From: Buxus sempervirens
Lineage: Eukaryota > Streptophyta > Magnoliopsida > Buxales > Buxaceae
Reading direction: 5' to 3'
DNA: 64,000 nt
Assembly (NCBI GenBank): GCA_947561395.2
Contig: OX387187.1
Location: 30,857,829 to 30,921,828 of the forward strand
How positions within the stretch are numbered: position 1 is the first letter of the stretch; every line of letters begins with the position of its first letter. A program made the translations under genes and the position numbers. Positions 1 to 9,941 of this stretch are shown one piece after another. The notes under the pieces are model-generated. The model searched no databases, was not told where the DNA came from, and was given only the letters and a program-made list of their open reading frames with translations.

Positions 1-818
1 AAGTTCTGTGTTAATCTGTGATCCTTTAGGCATGTTCAAGAGAACACACAAGTCACAAATAGATGGAATTTAGTGTAAGACCCATTCCGTTTGAAAGATG
101 GTACCACATACTTCATCCATGCAAGTTTTTACGAATTTATATGGAATCAAACTCCACAAATAGAGTTTCAAAAATGCTTACTCGCCGCTTTTCTCTGAGT
201 TACAACAGCAGATTTTCATAGAATATTTCTCCCTTGTTTTAAATAGGAATGAGATGATTTTCTTACTCAATATTCTATTTCATACCAGTTATCAAATGGC
301 CTTGGTTTCATTTGATTTGAATTTAAATCAAGCGATTTATAGTTGATTGAAATTTTCAAGTTCTTATAACCTGATTTTTCCAATTTTACGTTAGTTTGGT
401 TTTTCTTCATTTTTATCTTGATTTTCGTTCACTCATGAAGTTATAAAAGTGGTATATCCATGAGGAGAGTCCAAATTCATTGGACTACTCATGTAGAATA
501 ATCACATACATTTACTTATTTTTAAGCACCCTTTGTCTATTTTTGATTAGCAAGCAACCCTTAGCATAAGCAAGCATGTGGCAACCGTCTTAGGCGGATG
601 AATGGGGGTGCCTAACACCTTCCCCCGCTTATAAATAAATCCCCTTACCTGATTTCTGGATTTTTCCTTGTATTAGAGCTATTTTGGCTCTATTTGGTTT
701 TTATGAACCCTTTGGTGTCCATTCACACCTTAACTTGGATGATGGTGACTCTTTATTTTCATCGATCCCCGCGTGACGATATCAGAAGTCATCTTAGGTG
801 ACATTTCCATGTCTCACA
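1..818 (+). mobile_element. 3' part of a Tat-clade LTR, cut by the window edge
   Basis: The block from about 560 to 818 repeats, in the same order, the closing part of the LTRs of the 23-kb element further right: GGGGGTGCCTAACACC, CTTTGGTGTCCATTC and the terminus CATGTCTCACA ending at 818. The rest is too diverged to align by eye, so this is an older or different subfamily. No primer-binding site follows position 818, so it is either the 3' LTR of an element lying to the left or a solo LTR. Its left end and target duplication lie outside the window. Family assignment rests on the terminal block only. Confidence 0.75.
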
Positions 819-2368
819 ATAACAATAAAAGTGGATAAAAGAAGCCAAACAAGGAGAACATGAAGTTTCAAGAAGCAAAATCCAGAGTTATCTATGTTTG
901 GCTTATCCTAATTTTAGTAGCATGGGAACTAAATTAATAATTACAAAATAAACCCTCCTAGGATTCAAACATTTGCATTTCATTCAATCCTAGCTATAAA
1001 TATGCCAAATTAGAAAGAATGTAGTATGTCTTAAAAAAATAAAGCTTACTTGTAAGGGTATAAAACATCTTGTAGTCACATGGTAACAAGTTAATTTCCT
1101 ACAAATTTCTCTCCCAACTTCATTGTGCTAGCCTCTTCCTTCAAATTCAACGTCTTCCCTACTCAGATTCATCTCTTTAACAATACAATTGTGAGATGAG
1201 TCCAAACTTTCTAACTTGCATCCAAGAGTCCAGGAGTTCTCGGTCGTTGGGATAATTAGATCCTATCTGCCATTCCCAAAATGCCAGTCTATGTGGTATA
1301 GCTGAAAAGAAACAAAAGAATAATGTTAGACCTGTTGCATATTTTTCGAAGTTTCGCCTTAATGGGATGATTTGAGTAATGAAACACAAGAAATGGTGAA
1401 AATAAGAGGAGATGATATGCTAATGATATAGAGTATCATGCAAAAAGTGGAACAAATTGAGTCTGCAGAGAATGTTGAAATGGAAATAGAATATATTAGG
1501 ACAACTCAAGCAGTTTAGTTTCTTAGCCCTAGGAATCAAAATAATTAGCCTAAAAAAATTCTAATAGAGAAATACATCCAAGCATAAGGTGTAAGAGACC
1601 AGGAAGTACAATCCATTTAGTCACACCAGTAATTCTTTCAAATAAATAAAAAATGATAGTACTCAAAGGCAATTGGATACTCTGTATATATAGACATAGC
1701 ATACTATAATCAAACATAAAGGCAACAAATGCCAATTTTCAGCTTTTTCATCCGACGACCTTATGTTTCTATCACGATTTCCATTCAACTTTGACTAAGA
1801 GTTTGATAATTTAGGACCTATTGAAGGTAAAAGCAAGTTTTTTGTTCCTTGCTAGCAAAAAGCATGAATGTTTCATTCAATATGCTTGGAATTTTGTTGA
1901 ACTAAAAAACCTGAAATATCTAGAGACCATATGATGGTGATCTGGCTTCAATGTCAAGCCTGTGGACTCGTAAAATGCATATGATTTGAAGATAGATATG
2001 TGTACATCACATACACTACATTTTGTTAAGCCCAAACTTGGCCAAAGTTATGCCTCTGTATCATATTTGATGAAATAGGTCAAAACTTACCTTTATCCCA
2101 CACTCACCGGATGATACAGTTAAATAAATACCTATGACCCACTATTTATAAAATAACTGTGTTGTGTACAGCCTTATAGACTTAGAGATTATTACCTAGA
2201 CTTCAATTTCAATGCCACACAAAAACAAGAAGATTGATTACAAGAAATTGCTCCTAACTAATGTGGAAAACAGTTACCAACCACACTAGTAATTTAAATC
2301 TAGATAATAATCTTTTGTAAGTATACAAATAACGAATATATCTTATTCTTGCTACAAGTATTCATTAC
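819..2368. other. Non-coding stretch with one weak exon-like segment
   Basis: AT-rich sequence with no long reading frame. On the minus strand a segment of about 120 bp (1301 down to 1177) is preceded by a T-rich tract ending in TTTTCAG and reads openly as IPHRLAFWEWQIGSNYPND and so on. This looks like an exon but I do not recognise the protein. Nothing else here is supportable. Confidence 0.35.
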
Positions 2369-2468
2369 CTTTGTTGTTCTGATTTGCTTCAAGCACATCT
2401 CCAGTTAATGCTCAAGCTGACCAAGCTCTTTTGTACGTAATGGCCCCAAGTCTTCCCCAAGTAGATTC
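2369..2468 (-). pseudogene. MADS-box K-domain exon fragment (SEPALLATA/AGL-like)
   Basis: The segment is exactly 100 bp, bounded by CTGCAG (acceptor) and GGTAATG (donor), the size usual for the second K-box exon of plant MIKC MADS genes. It reads NLLGEDLGPLRTKELGQLE, then one in-frame stop, then LEMCLKQIRTTK, close to the NLLGEDLGPL..KELEQLE..L segment of SEP/AGL proteins. MIKC proteins are nuclear transcription factors and the K domain mediates dimer and tetramer formation. No MADS domain, and no neighbouring 62- or 42-bp K exons, were found on either side, so this is an isolated captured or decayed exon. The family call is firm; the subfamily is inferred. Confidence 0.75.
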
Positions 2469-2639
2469 CTGCAGAAATCAGGATTGAGGAATTCACGACT
2501 AAAGTACACTAATATTTATAGAAAACTTGTGGAAAAGGTTGCTCGCATTAGTTTGAAGCTGGAATTAGAAAGCAATCAATAAAATTCAGAAATACAAAGG
2601 AACTATTCAAAGAAGTACTTTTGCAATGTTGTAAATATA

Positions 2640-3124
2640 GATTACCTCTAGGAACGCATAGGACCTCAACTTTTGCCTTTTTAGTTTCAGATATATGATG
2701 AAAATTGACACATAAAATAGTTGTAATTGTTGAATCACAAACCTGCAACATTGGCAAATCCCCTAGAGAAAAATCATGGAGGCCTATTATATTCAAAAAA
2801 ACTAAACTGAAATTAAATATTAATGCCAGAAATAAAAATCAAAAGTCGAATTTCAATTATACAATACAAATTTCAAAAGATTCCAAAATCAGGAAGCCAT
2901 ACCCCATCAGCCCCAACTTTGTAGTATTTTCCAGCACATGTTCTCTGCTTCAGGTCTTGAAGATTGAGGATGGAGAAATCCCTGCATACATCGCTGTAAC
3001 CAACAACATCAATAAGATTTACAAGTACCATCGCCGATGCAAACCGGTATCTCATTAGATCGGAGTTTAATTGCTGTTGCTGCTGTTGATGACGATTCTG
3101 TTGGGGATTAAGCGAGAGATCCAA
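2640..3124 (-). other. Exon-like minus-strand segments, product unrecognised
   Basis: Two open minus-strand pieces lie between the L7a and MADS fragments. One (3124 to 2873) starts [18 protein letters not shown] and continues with about 65 further residues including VGYSDVCRDFSILN and CAGKYYKVGADGVWLP. The other (about 2742 to 2650) follows a CAG acceptor-like site and ends at a GGTAATC donor-like site, with VCDSTITTILCVNFHHIS. The residue composition looks like real protein, but I cannot name a family. They share strand and order with the two recognised fragments and may be part of the same captured or chimeric block. Confidence 0.3.
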
Positions 3125-3309
3125 ATCAAATAGGGAAACATGGAAACAGCGAGAAACAACAAGGAGAAACAGCGAATCAACGTCATTGATTCAAATATCC
3201 AACTCAAGCAAGTACAAACCGCAAGTGTAGCATTGAGAAATCCAGATCGAGAGACATCGCCATGGTTCTTTTGCAAAAGAAAAATGACGGAAGGAGAGAA
3301 AGATGGAGT

Positions 3310-3421
3310 CAATGCTCCACCTATCCTGAACTGTTTCAGTCGTTTCTCAAAGAGAGGGTTCATGACCTTCTCCATCTTCTTCTTTGCCGCTCCTGGAGTC
3401 TTCACTCCTCTTTTGGGTCAT
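3310..3421 (-). pseudogene. 60S ribosomal protein L7a (eL8) N-terminal fragment
   Basis: Reading leftward from the ATG at 3421-3419, a one- or two-base loss after the third codon shifts the frame. The frame then gives [19 protein letters not shown] and [11 protein letters not shown], matching the conserved L7a start ([27 protein letters not shown]). Similarity stops at about 3310, about 37 codons in, where the real protein continues PPKKDLTRFV. L7a is a cytosolic large-subunit ribosomal protein of about 255 residues, so this is a short broken piece. It is the upstream-most of several minus-strand fragments between 2.4 and 3.4 kb. Confidence 0.8.
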
Positions 3422-3639
3422 ACGAATGCAGATGGATTCCTCAGATTTTTGTTGTCTGATTCTCATTTCTGCCGATTGAGCAGAAACGTTTATTACAGGA
3501 GAGGAAAATGGGCATTATGGAGGAGGAGGAAGCATGCGTTGCAGGAGGTGGATACGTTTTGACAGGTAAGCAGCCACGTCAACAGTGACGTGGAGCTACC
3601 AGGTTTGGGAGTCTCAAGATTGAAGCTTTCTCGTGAGTT

Positions 3640-3712
3640 TACCGATTGCTATATCTATATATATATAGCAATCGATGCATGAAAAAGAAATATATATATA
3701 TATATATAGCCT
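3640..3712. repeat. AT palindrome plus (TA)n
   Basis: GATTGCTATAT and ATATAGCAATC form an inverted repeat of about 11 bp. It is followed by an uninterrupted AT dinucleotide tract up to about 3708. The sequence abuts the left inverted end of the 3723-11938 element. Confidence 0.7.
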
Positions 3713-3722
3713 AGACCCGACC

Positions 3723-4307
3723 CAGATGAGATCCTGTAGAGGCTCTATCTGCAGTCCGCGATAGAGCCTTTACAGGATCTTGCCATCTGTCCACTTAAAG
3801 CGGAGGTTTTCCGCTCTAACAACTAACGGAAACGAGGTTTCACGCCTAACGGAAACGACCAATTTCAGCTTTTCAATCTCTCTCCCCATTTTCAAATTTT
3901 GAAACGACCATTTTCAACTTTTCAATCTCAAAGCGGTTCTTTTTCCGGTAGTTTCTCTCTCCCTCTCAATACTCTCACTCTGTTTCTATGTTGCAGAGGG
4001 GGTTTTTTCAAAACTCACGGTTTATCTATCTTTCTCTCGCTTTCGCAAATCACACACTCTTTCTGCTTCCTCTATCGCAGACAAGGGACTTAATCTATCT
4101 CTGTCGCAGCTCTCTTCTTCCTCGTAATCTATCTATGGCAAGCTCCAGTTCCTCTCGCAGATTCTCTCATACAACATCTCTCGATGTCCTCCTCTCACGC
4201 TCAGGTCACTCCCTCTGTGTAGATTCTTTTTCTTGAACGAGAGAAGCAGAAGGCAAAGGTTCGCACCTTTTGGTTCGTCTCTTTGATTCTCAGCAACCAC
4301 ATATTTC
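3723..4307 (+). repeat. Left terminal inverted repeat, 585 bp
   Basis: Inverted copy of 11334-11938. Both copies can be read as an open frame starting MASSSSSRRFSHTTSLDVLL, so the repeat may have come from the 5' end of a host gene. Left and right copies differ by scattered substitutions and a short extra segment near the AACGGAAACG repeats. Confidence 0.85.
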
Positions 4308-4379
4308 ATAGTCTGCTTTTCCCTTCTCCCCTCATTTCTTCTTCCCTCATCTTCTTCTTCCATCCTGCCTCCATTTCCT

Positions 4380-4786
4380 CTTCCCAAATCTGAGAATCGA
4401 TTTGGACCACGAGCTCCACCAACTCAGCCTCCTTCGAGGCATTGCCATCAAAGGCCTCTCTTCCGTTGGCTTCGGCACCTTCTCTGGTTTCAAAGCCACC
4501 GGCCTTGGCTCCTGCCCCGACGATGATTCCACCAGGCCCGTCTCCTTCACCGACCTCTGCTGTGTCTTCTCCGACTCTTCCTATGGTTGCTCCTTCTTCG
4601 ACAACGTCAAGAGCTCCATTTCCCTCGGTAATTAGCAATGCTCCGACAGGAGGTCCCTCCGGCTCTCCATCAGACAATGGTGTTGCTTTTATGAACAGAT
4701 AGTAGTTCACGGGATCTGCCTCCGTTGGTCTATTTGCTTATGCATTACTTCTTTAGATTTGATCGGAGCTTTCTCCCCATAGATTC
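4380..4786 (+). other. Possible captured host exon inside the inverted-repeat element
   Basis: GC-rich, CT-rich sequence unlike its surroundings. One frame from 4442 gives an 86-residue Ala/Pro/Ser-rich peptide (APAPTMIPPGPSPSPTS) reminiscent of arabinogalactan-protein backbones. Another frame from 4402 gives a mixed sequence ending at a GGTAATT donor-like site. The frames conflict and I cannot name a parent gene. The piece is cut at 4786 by the Copia insertion and its flank resumes at 9942. Confidence 0.3.
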
Positions 4787-5106
4787 TGTTGAAGAATTAG
4801 TTCCTAAATTGAAGGATCTGGAGATTTATTTCCTTAACCGTTTAAGAATTAGTTCCTTGATTATAGGAATTGGTTCCTTGATTAGTTCCTTGATTATAGG
4901 ATCTGTTTTGAATCATTTCCTAACTCATTGTACTGCTGTAGATATTCTCTGGAATGTTTCCAGAATGTAAAGCTTCTTTCTTTATTCATAGTTAGGTAAG
5001 ATCCTATAAAGGGTGATGTAATACTCCCATGAATAGTATGAAAAATATAGCAAGGAATACTGTTTTCAGATCTGAATTCTTCCATCTTCATCTTCTATTT
5101 TCGTCA
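4787..5106 (+). repeat. Copia 5' LTR
   Basis: 320 bp, TG...CA ends, preceded by GATTC. Contains TATAAAGG at about 5014, a plausible promoter TATA element. It differs from the 3' LTR only around 5048-5052. Confidence 0.95.
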
Positions 5107-5121
5107 TGGTATCGGAGCCAA
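5107..5121 (+). other. Copia primer-binding site
   Basis: TGGTATCGGAGCC starts directly after the LTR. It matches the initiator-methionine tRNA complement (TGGTATCAGAGC) usual for plant Copia elements with one difference. Confidence 0.85.
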
Positions 5122-5163
5122 ACGATCTGAAGGATTATTGCTGAATTCGTCCATCAACAACTG

Positions 5164-8100
5164 ATGGATTCTTCCTCCAACAACATGCCGGAACCATCTC
5201 AACCAAGATCGGTTTCTACTGTTGTTCAATCTGAAGGTATTTTTAATGCTGGAATCATTTTAAATGAATCAAATTATGATATTTGGTCACAGTTGATGGA
5301 GATGCACATTGCCGAAAGAGAGAAACTCTCTTATATTCGGTGTAAGACGAAGCCACCTGCAGAATTTGAAGATGGCTATGAAAGGTGGTATGCTGAAAAT
5401 CAGAAAGTGAAACGATGGATATTGATGTCCATGACTCCAGAAATTATGAAGCGTTATGTACGCTTATCCACTGCCTACGACATCTGGAGTGCTCTATCAA
5501 AAGCCTTCTATGATGGAAGTGATGAATTGCAGGTATTTGCTCTAAATCAAAAGGCATTTACAGCTGCACAAAAGGGAAAGTCTCTCTCAGAATATTATGG
5601 AGAGTTAACCGGAGTTTTCCGAGAATTGGATCATCGTGATAAAGTTGTCATGAAGGATCCTGATGATATCATTGCATACCGAAAGTCTATTGAACGACTA
5701 AGGGTGCACATATTTCTTGCTGGATTGGATGCATCATTTGATCAAGTTCGTGGAGAGATTCTACGCAAAGAACTTGTTCCAGATTTGGAAGAATGCTATT
5801 CATTAATTCGAAGAGAGGTGGTACGTCGAGCAACCCTGGTTGGGGAATCTGAAAAATCTGAAGCTTCCGCAATGATGACCCGCAACCGCCCAACCCACAA
5901 CCGAGAGGACCGCCAAAGAGACTTTCCTCCAAAGCGTACAAATGGTGTTGATAAGCCTACATACAAGTGCACCCATTGCAATCAGATTGGGCATACCAAA
6001 GATCGATGCTTTGAACTGGTGGGATATCCCGAATGGTGGGATCATAGCCGTGCAGCCCGGAAGAAGAAAACTGGACCTGCTGCTGCTGCTGTTGTTACAA
6101 CAGATGTTGCAACAGATGTTGGAACAGATGCCGAAATCCAGACTTCCTCCGTGTTAGTAGCCACTACAGATAACGGTGGTAAGGTTTTTAATATTTCTTC
6201 ACCTGTTTCTAATAGTGCATGGATAATTGATTCTGGTGCTACAGATCATATGATATTTGATTCTAGACAGGTAAATCTTCTTAAACCTTCCTCACAACAA
6301 ATTGTTTCAACTGCCAATGGTAACACTACCCCAGTTATTGGGGAAGGATCCTTGTCCCTCACTGATACTTTAAACCTCACTTCTGTTTTGGTTGTCCCAT
6401 CTTTAGAATATAATCTCTTGTCAGTTTCTCAAATAACTAAAGCCTTATCTTGTGTTGTAATCTTTTGGCCTGATTGTTGTGTTTTTAAGGACATCCAAAC
6501 AAAGCAGACGATTGGTTGTGGTATTAGACGAGGCAAGCTATACTATCTGGATTTGGTGTCCGGAATCTCAGACAAGTTACATCAAGTCTTGGCAGTGAAT
6601 GGCTATGAGGGGGAGAAGAAGATATCTGAAATCTGGCTATGGCATAGACGTCTTGGGCATGCTTCATTTGGTTATCTAAGGAAATTATTTCCTAGTTTAT
6701 TCATAAAAGTGGATGCTTCTAGTTTCCATTGTGATGTATGTGAAATGGCCAAAAGCCATCGCACACCATTTCCATTGAGTTTGACATTAAGTCCACTTCC
6801 ATTTATGGTGATACATTCTGATGTCTGGGGGCCATCTAAAGTCACTACTTTGGGAGGATCTCGTTGGTTTGTTACCTTTATTGATGATTGTACAAGGATG
6901 ACTTGGTTATATTTAATGCAATCCAAAGGTGAAGTGAACTCATTATTTCAAAAGTTTCATAAATTTGTTGAAACTCAATACAATGCCCAAGTCAAGATTC
7001 TTCGGAGTGACAATGGTGGAGAATATCAAAGTTTTGAACTTCAAAAGTTTTTGCACGCCCATGGCACTATCCATCAAACTACATGTTCCAATACACCCCA
7101 ACAGAATGGTGTTGCAGAGCGGAAAAATCGACATTTGTTGGAAGTGGTTCGTGCCTCCTTGATTGCAGCCCATATGCCATTATCCTATTGGGGAGAAGCC
7201 CTTACTTCTGCAGCATATTTGATCAATAGAGTTCCCTCTAGCTCTATTGAATTCCAGACACCCCTCCAAGTTCTTACTACTGCTGTTGGTACAACAAGTG
7301 TCCCAAATTTACCTCATCATATCTTTGGTTGTATAGCTTTTGTCCATCTCTATAAACATCAACGCAACAAGTTAGCTCCTCGAGCGTTGCGATGTGTTTT
7401 TGTTGGATATGCTATACACCAAAAGGGGTACCGATGTTATCATCCTCCAACTCAACGCATGTTTATCACAATGGATGTGGTTTTCCATGAAGATGAAATG
7501 TATTTCTTATCTGAGTCTAAACTTCAGGGGGAGTATCAGAAGGAAATTCAGACTCTAGATTATGATTTGATACAGTATGAATATCAGATTTGTGAAGAAA
7601 CTGCTGCTGGAGAGGTCTGTCCTAACGATGTTGCAACACCTGCTGCAACACCTGCTGCAACAGAACCGTCTGTCACAGAAGCAGCAGAAAATATTGCTGA
7701 ATTAGATGATGATGAATGGCCAGAAACTGAAGGAGGAACACAAATAGAAGGCACTGGTGAAACAGAAGGAATAACACAATCAGAAGACACCAGTCCATTC
7801 CTATTTGAGGGCGAGCCTCCCGTCAATATACCACACCAATCATCTACTGAGGATGTTCCTGATAGAGGATCTCAACCACAAATAAAACAGCTGCCACATC
7901 GTCAAACCAGAGGTATTCCTAAGCCCACATATGAACCTGAACTGTCTAGTAGAGTTAAGTATCCCATGAGTCATTATGTGTCTCACAAAAATCTGTCTGA
8001 ATCAAATCAATCATTTGTGAATCAATTGTCTACTGTAGCTATTCCTAACAGTGTGCAGGAAGCCTTAGCTAACCCAAGATGGAAAGTTGCTATGAATGAA

Positions 8101-9609
8101 GAGATGAATGCCTTGCAAAAGAATCAAACTTGGGAACTTGTTGATTGTCCACCAGGGAAGAAGCCAGTGGGATGTCGATGGATCTACACTGTGAAGTACA
8201 AGGCAGATGGCATGGTAGAACGGTATAAGGCAAGACTTGTGGCAAAAGGGTACACCCAAACCTATGGGATTGACTACACAGAGACATTTGCACCGGTAGC
8301 TAAAATCAACACTGTTCGGGTGTTGTTGTCTTTAGCTGCAAATTTGGAGTGGCCATTGCAACAATTTGATGTGAAGAATGCCTTTCTACATGGAGAATTA
8401 TCTGAAGAAGTTTATATGAACCTTCCACCGGGTTACATGACACCAGCAAAACACAGTCAGAAGGTGTGCAGATTAAAGAAATCTTTGTATGGATTGAAAC
8501 AGTCTCCAAGAGCATGGTTTGGAAGATTTACAAAAGCCATGATAGGCTTTGGCTACCATCAAAGCAACTCAGATCATACATTGTTTCTAAAAAGGCAACA
8601 AGGTAAGATCACTGCACTCATCATCTATGTAGATGATATGGTAGTCACAGGGAATGATCCAGAAGAAAGGAAGGCACTACAAGAGTACTTATCTAAAGAA
8701 TTTGAAATGAAGAACCTAGGTTCTTTAAAATATTTTCTTGGGATTGAAGTATCTAGATCTAAGAAAGGGATATTTCTGTCACAGAGAAAGTATACCTTGG
8801 ATCTATTACAAGAAACTGGAATGTCAGCATGTCAACCAGCTGATACACCGGTGGAAGAAGGTTTGAAGTTATGTGTTGAGTCAGACCAAGTTCCAACTGA
8901 TAAAGTGAGATACCAAAGACTTGTAGGGAGATTGATGTATTTAGCACATACAAGACCGGATCTTGCTTATGCATTAAGTATTGTTAGTCAATTTATGCAT
9001 GATCCAGGAGAACAACATATGAATGCAGTCATGCGCATCTTGAGGTATTTAAAATCTGCACCTGGAAAAGGGGTTCTGTTCACTAAAAACACAGACTGTT
9101 GTAACATCGATGCGACAGACTGTTACAACATTGATGCCTATACTGATGCTGATTGGGCTGGAGCTAAAGATGATAGGAGATCAACTTCTGGTTACTTTAC
9201 GTTTGTGGGGGGTAACCTTGTTACATGGAGAAGCAAGAAACAAAATGTTGTTGCTCGTTCAAGTGCAGAAGCTGAATTCAGAGATATGGCTCTTGCTCTT
9301 TGTGAAGCGTTGTGGCTGAAACTTCTTTTACAAGATTTGGGGTACTCATCTATGCAATCCATTCAATTGTATTGTGACAATAAAGCTGCGTGTGATATTG
9401 CTCATAACCCAGTCCAACATGATCGTACAAAACATGTAGAGGTGGACAGATTCTTTATTAAAGAAAAGCTTGATGAGGGTATATTGGAGTTACCTAAGAT
9501 CAGATCAGAAGATCAATTGGCCGATCTTCTTACTAAAGCTGTCTCAAATCGGATCTTCTCAAAATTAGCAGACAAGTTGGGCATGTGTGATATCTATGCA
9601 CCAACTTGA
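5164..9609 (+). CDS. Copia gag-pol polyprotein
   Basis: The frame encodes a 1481-residue polyprotein for capsid, protease, integrase and reverse transcriptase/RNase H, the cytoplasmic virus-like particle and integration machinery. In order: a gag domain (roughly residues 20-220), a CCHC zinc knuckle (CTHCNQIGHTKDRC, about 268), an aspartic protease motif (WIIDSGATDHM, about 350), a GAG-pre-integrase segment (LWHRRLGHASFG, about 495), an integrase core (IHSDVWGP, then DNGGEY), RT with YVDDMVV (about 1157), and RNase H (YTDADWAG, SSAEAEF). Length and order are normal for a plant Copia polyprotein. The start is the first ATG after the primer-binding site. The stop overlaps the polypurine tract. 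Confidence 0.95.
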   Translation: MDSSSNNMPEPSQPRSVSTVVQSEGIFNAGIILNESNYDIWSQLMEMHIAEREKLSYIRCKTKPPAEFEDGYERWYAENQKVKRWILMSMTPEIMKRYVRLSTAYDIWSALSKAFYDGSDELQVFALNQKAFTAAQKGKSLSEYYGELTGVFRELDHRDKVVMKDPDDIIAYRKSIERLRVHIFLAGLDASFDQVRGEILRKELVPDLEECYSLIRREVVRRATLVGESEKSEASAMMTRNRPTHNREDRQRDFPPKRTNGVDKPTYKCTHCNQIGHTKDRCFELVGYPEWWDHSRAARKKKTGPAAAAVVTTDVATDVGTDAEIQTSSVLVATTDNGGKVFNISSPVSNSAWIIDSGATDHMIFDSRQVNLLKPSSQQIVSTANGNTTPVIGEGSLSLTDTLNLTSVLVVPSLEYNLLSVSQITKALSCVVIFWPDCCVFKDIQTKQTIGCGIRRGKLYYLDLVSGISDKLHQVLAVNGYEGEKKISEIWLWHRRLGHASFGYLRKLFPSLFIKVDASSFHCDVCEMAKSHRTPFPLSLTLSPLPFMVIHSDVWGPSKVTTLGGSRWFVTFIDDCTRMTWLYLMQSKGEVNSLFQKFHKFVETQYNAQVKILRSDNGGEYQSFELQKFLHAHGTIHQTTCSNTPQQNGVAERKNRHLLEVVRASLIAAHMPLSYWGEALTSAAYLINRVPSSSIEFQTPLQVLTTAVGTTSVPNLPHHIFGCIAFVHLYKHQRNKLAPRALRCVFVGYAIHQKGYRCYHPPTQRMFITMDVVFHEDEMYFLSESKLQGEYQKEIQTLDYDLIQYEYQICEETAAGEVCPNDVATPAATPAATEPSVTEAAENIAELDDDEWPETEGGTQIEGTGETEGITQSEDTSPFLFEGEPPVNIPHQSSTEDVPDRGSQPQIKQLPHRQTRGIPKPTYEPELSSRVKYPMSHYVSHKNLSESNQSFVNQLSTVAIPNSVQEALANPRWKVAMNEEMNALQKNQTWELVDCPPGKKPVGCRWIYTVKYKADGMVERYKARLVAKGYTQTYGIDYTETFAPVAKINTVRVLLSLAANLEWPLQQFDVKNAFLHGELSEEVYMNLPPGYMTPAKHSQKVCRLKKSLYGLKQSPRAWFGRFTKAMIGFGYHQSNSDHTLFLKRQQGKITALIIYVDDMVVTGNDPEERKALQEYLSKEFEMKNLGSLKYFLGIEVSRSKKGIFLSQRKYTLDLLQETGMSACQPADTPVEEGLKLCVESDQVPTDKVRYQRLVGRLMYLAHTRPDLAYALSIVSQFMHDPGEQHMNAVMRILRYLKSAPGKGVLFTKNTDCCNIDATDCYNIDAYTDADWAGAKDDRRSTSGYFTFVGGNLVTWRSKKQNVVARSSAEAEFRDMALALCEALWLKLLLQDLGYSSMQSIQLYCDNKAACDIAHNPVQHDRTKHVEVDRFFIKEKLDEGILELPKIRSEDQLADLLTKAVSNRIFSKLADKLGMCDIYAPT

Positions 9610-9616
9610 GGGGGAG
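9608..9616 (+). other. Copia polypurine tract
   Basis: GAGGGGGAG immediately precedes the 3' LTR and overlaps the polyprotein stop codon. This is the usual plus-strand priming site. Confidence 0.85.
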
Positions 9617-9936
9617 TGTTGAAGAATTAGTTCCTAAATTGAAGGATCTGGAGATTTATTTCCTTAACCGTTTAAGAATTAGTTCCTTGATTATAGGAAT
9701 TGGTTCCTTGATTAGTTCCTTGATTATAGGATCTGTTTTGAATCATTTCCTAACTCATTGTACTGCTGTAGATATTCTCTGGAATGTTTCCAGAATGTAA
9801 AGCTTCTTTCTTTATTCATAGTTAGGTAAGATCCTATAAAGGGTGATGTAATACTCCCATGAATAGTATGAAAAATACAGAAAGGAATACTGTTTTCAGA
9901 TCTGAATTCTTCCATCTTCATCTTCTATTTTCGTCA
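9617..9936 (+). repeat. Copia 3' LTR
   Basis: 320 bp, near-identical to 4787-5106, followed by the duplicated GATTC at 9937-9941. Confidence 0.95.
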
Positions 9937-9941
9937 GATTC

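Larger units (their letters stand above)
4787..9936 (+). mobile_element. Ty1/Copia LTR retrotransposon, looks whole and young
   Basis: Two 320-bp LTRs (4787-5106 and 9617-9936) begin TGTTGAAG and end TTTCGTCA. They are flanked by the perfect 5-bp duplication GATTC (4782-4786 and 9937-9941). Counting by eye, they differ at two positions (about 0.6%), which points to an insertion a few hundred thousand years ago or less at usual plant rates. A single uninterrupted 1481-residue frame lies between the LTRs. Domain order protease, integrase, RT, RNase H defines Copia. It is inserted in the interior of the inverted-repeat element, so it is younger than that element. Confidence 0.95.

Noticed and set aside
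3140-3562. 140-codon plus-strand frame
   Set aside because: It is the reverse shadow of the L7a fragment and neighbouring minus-strand pieces.
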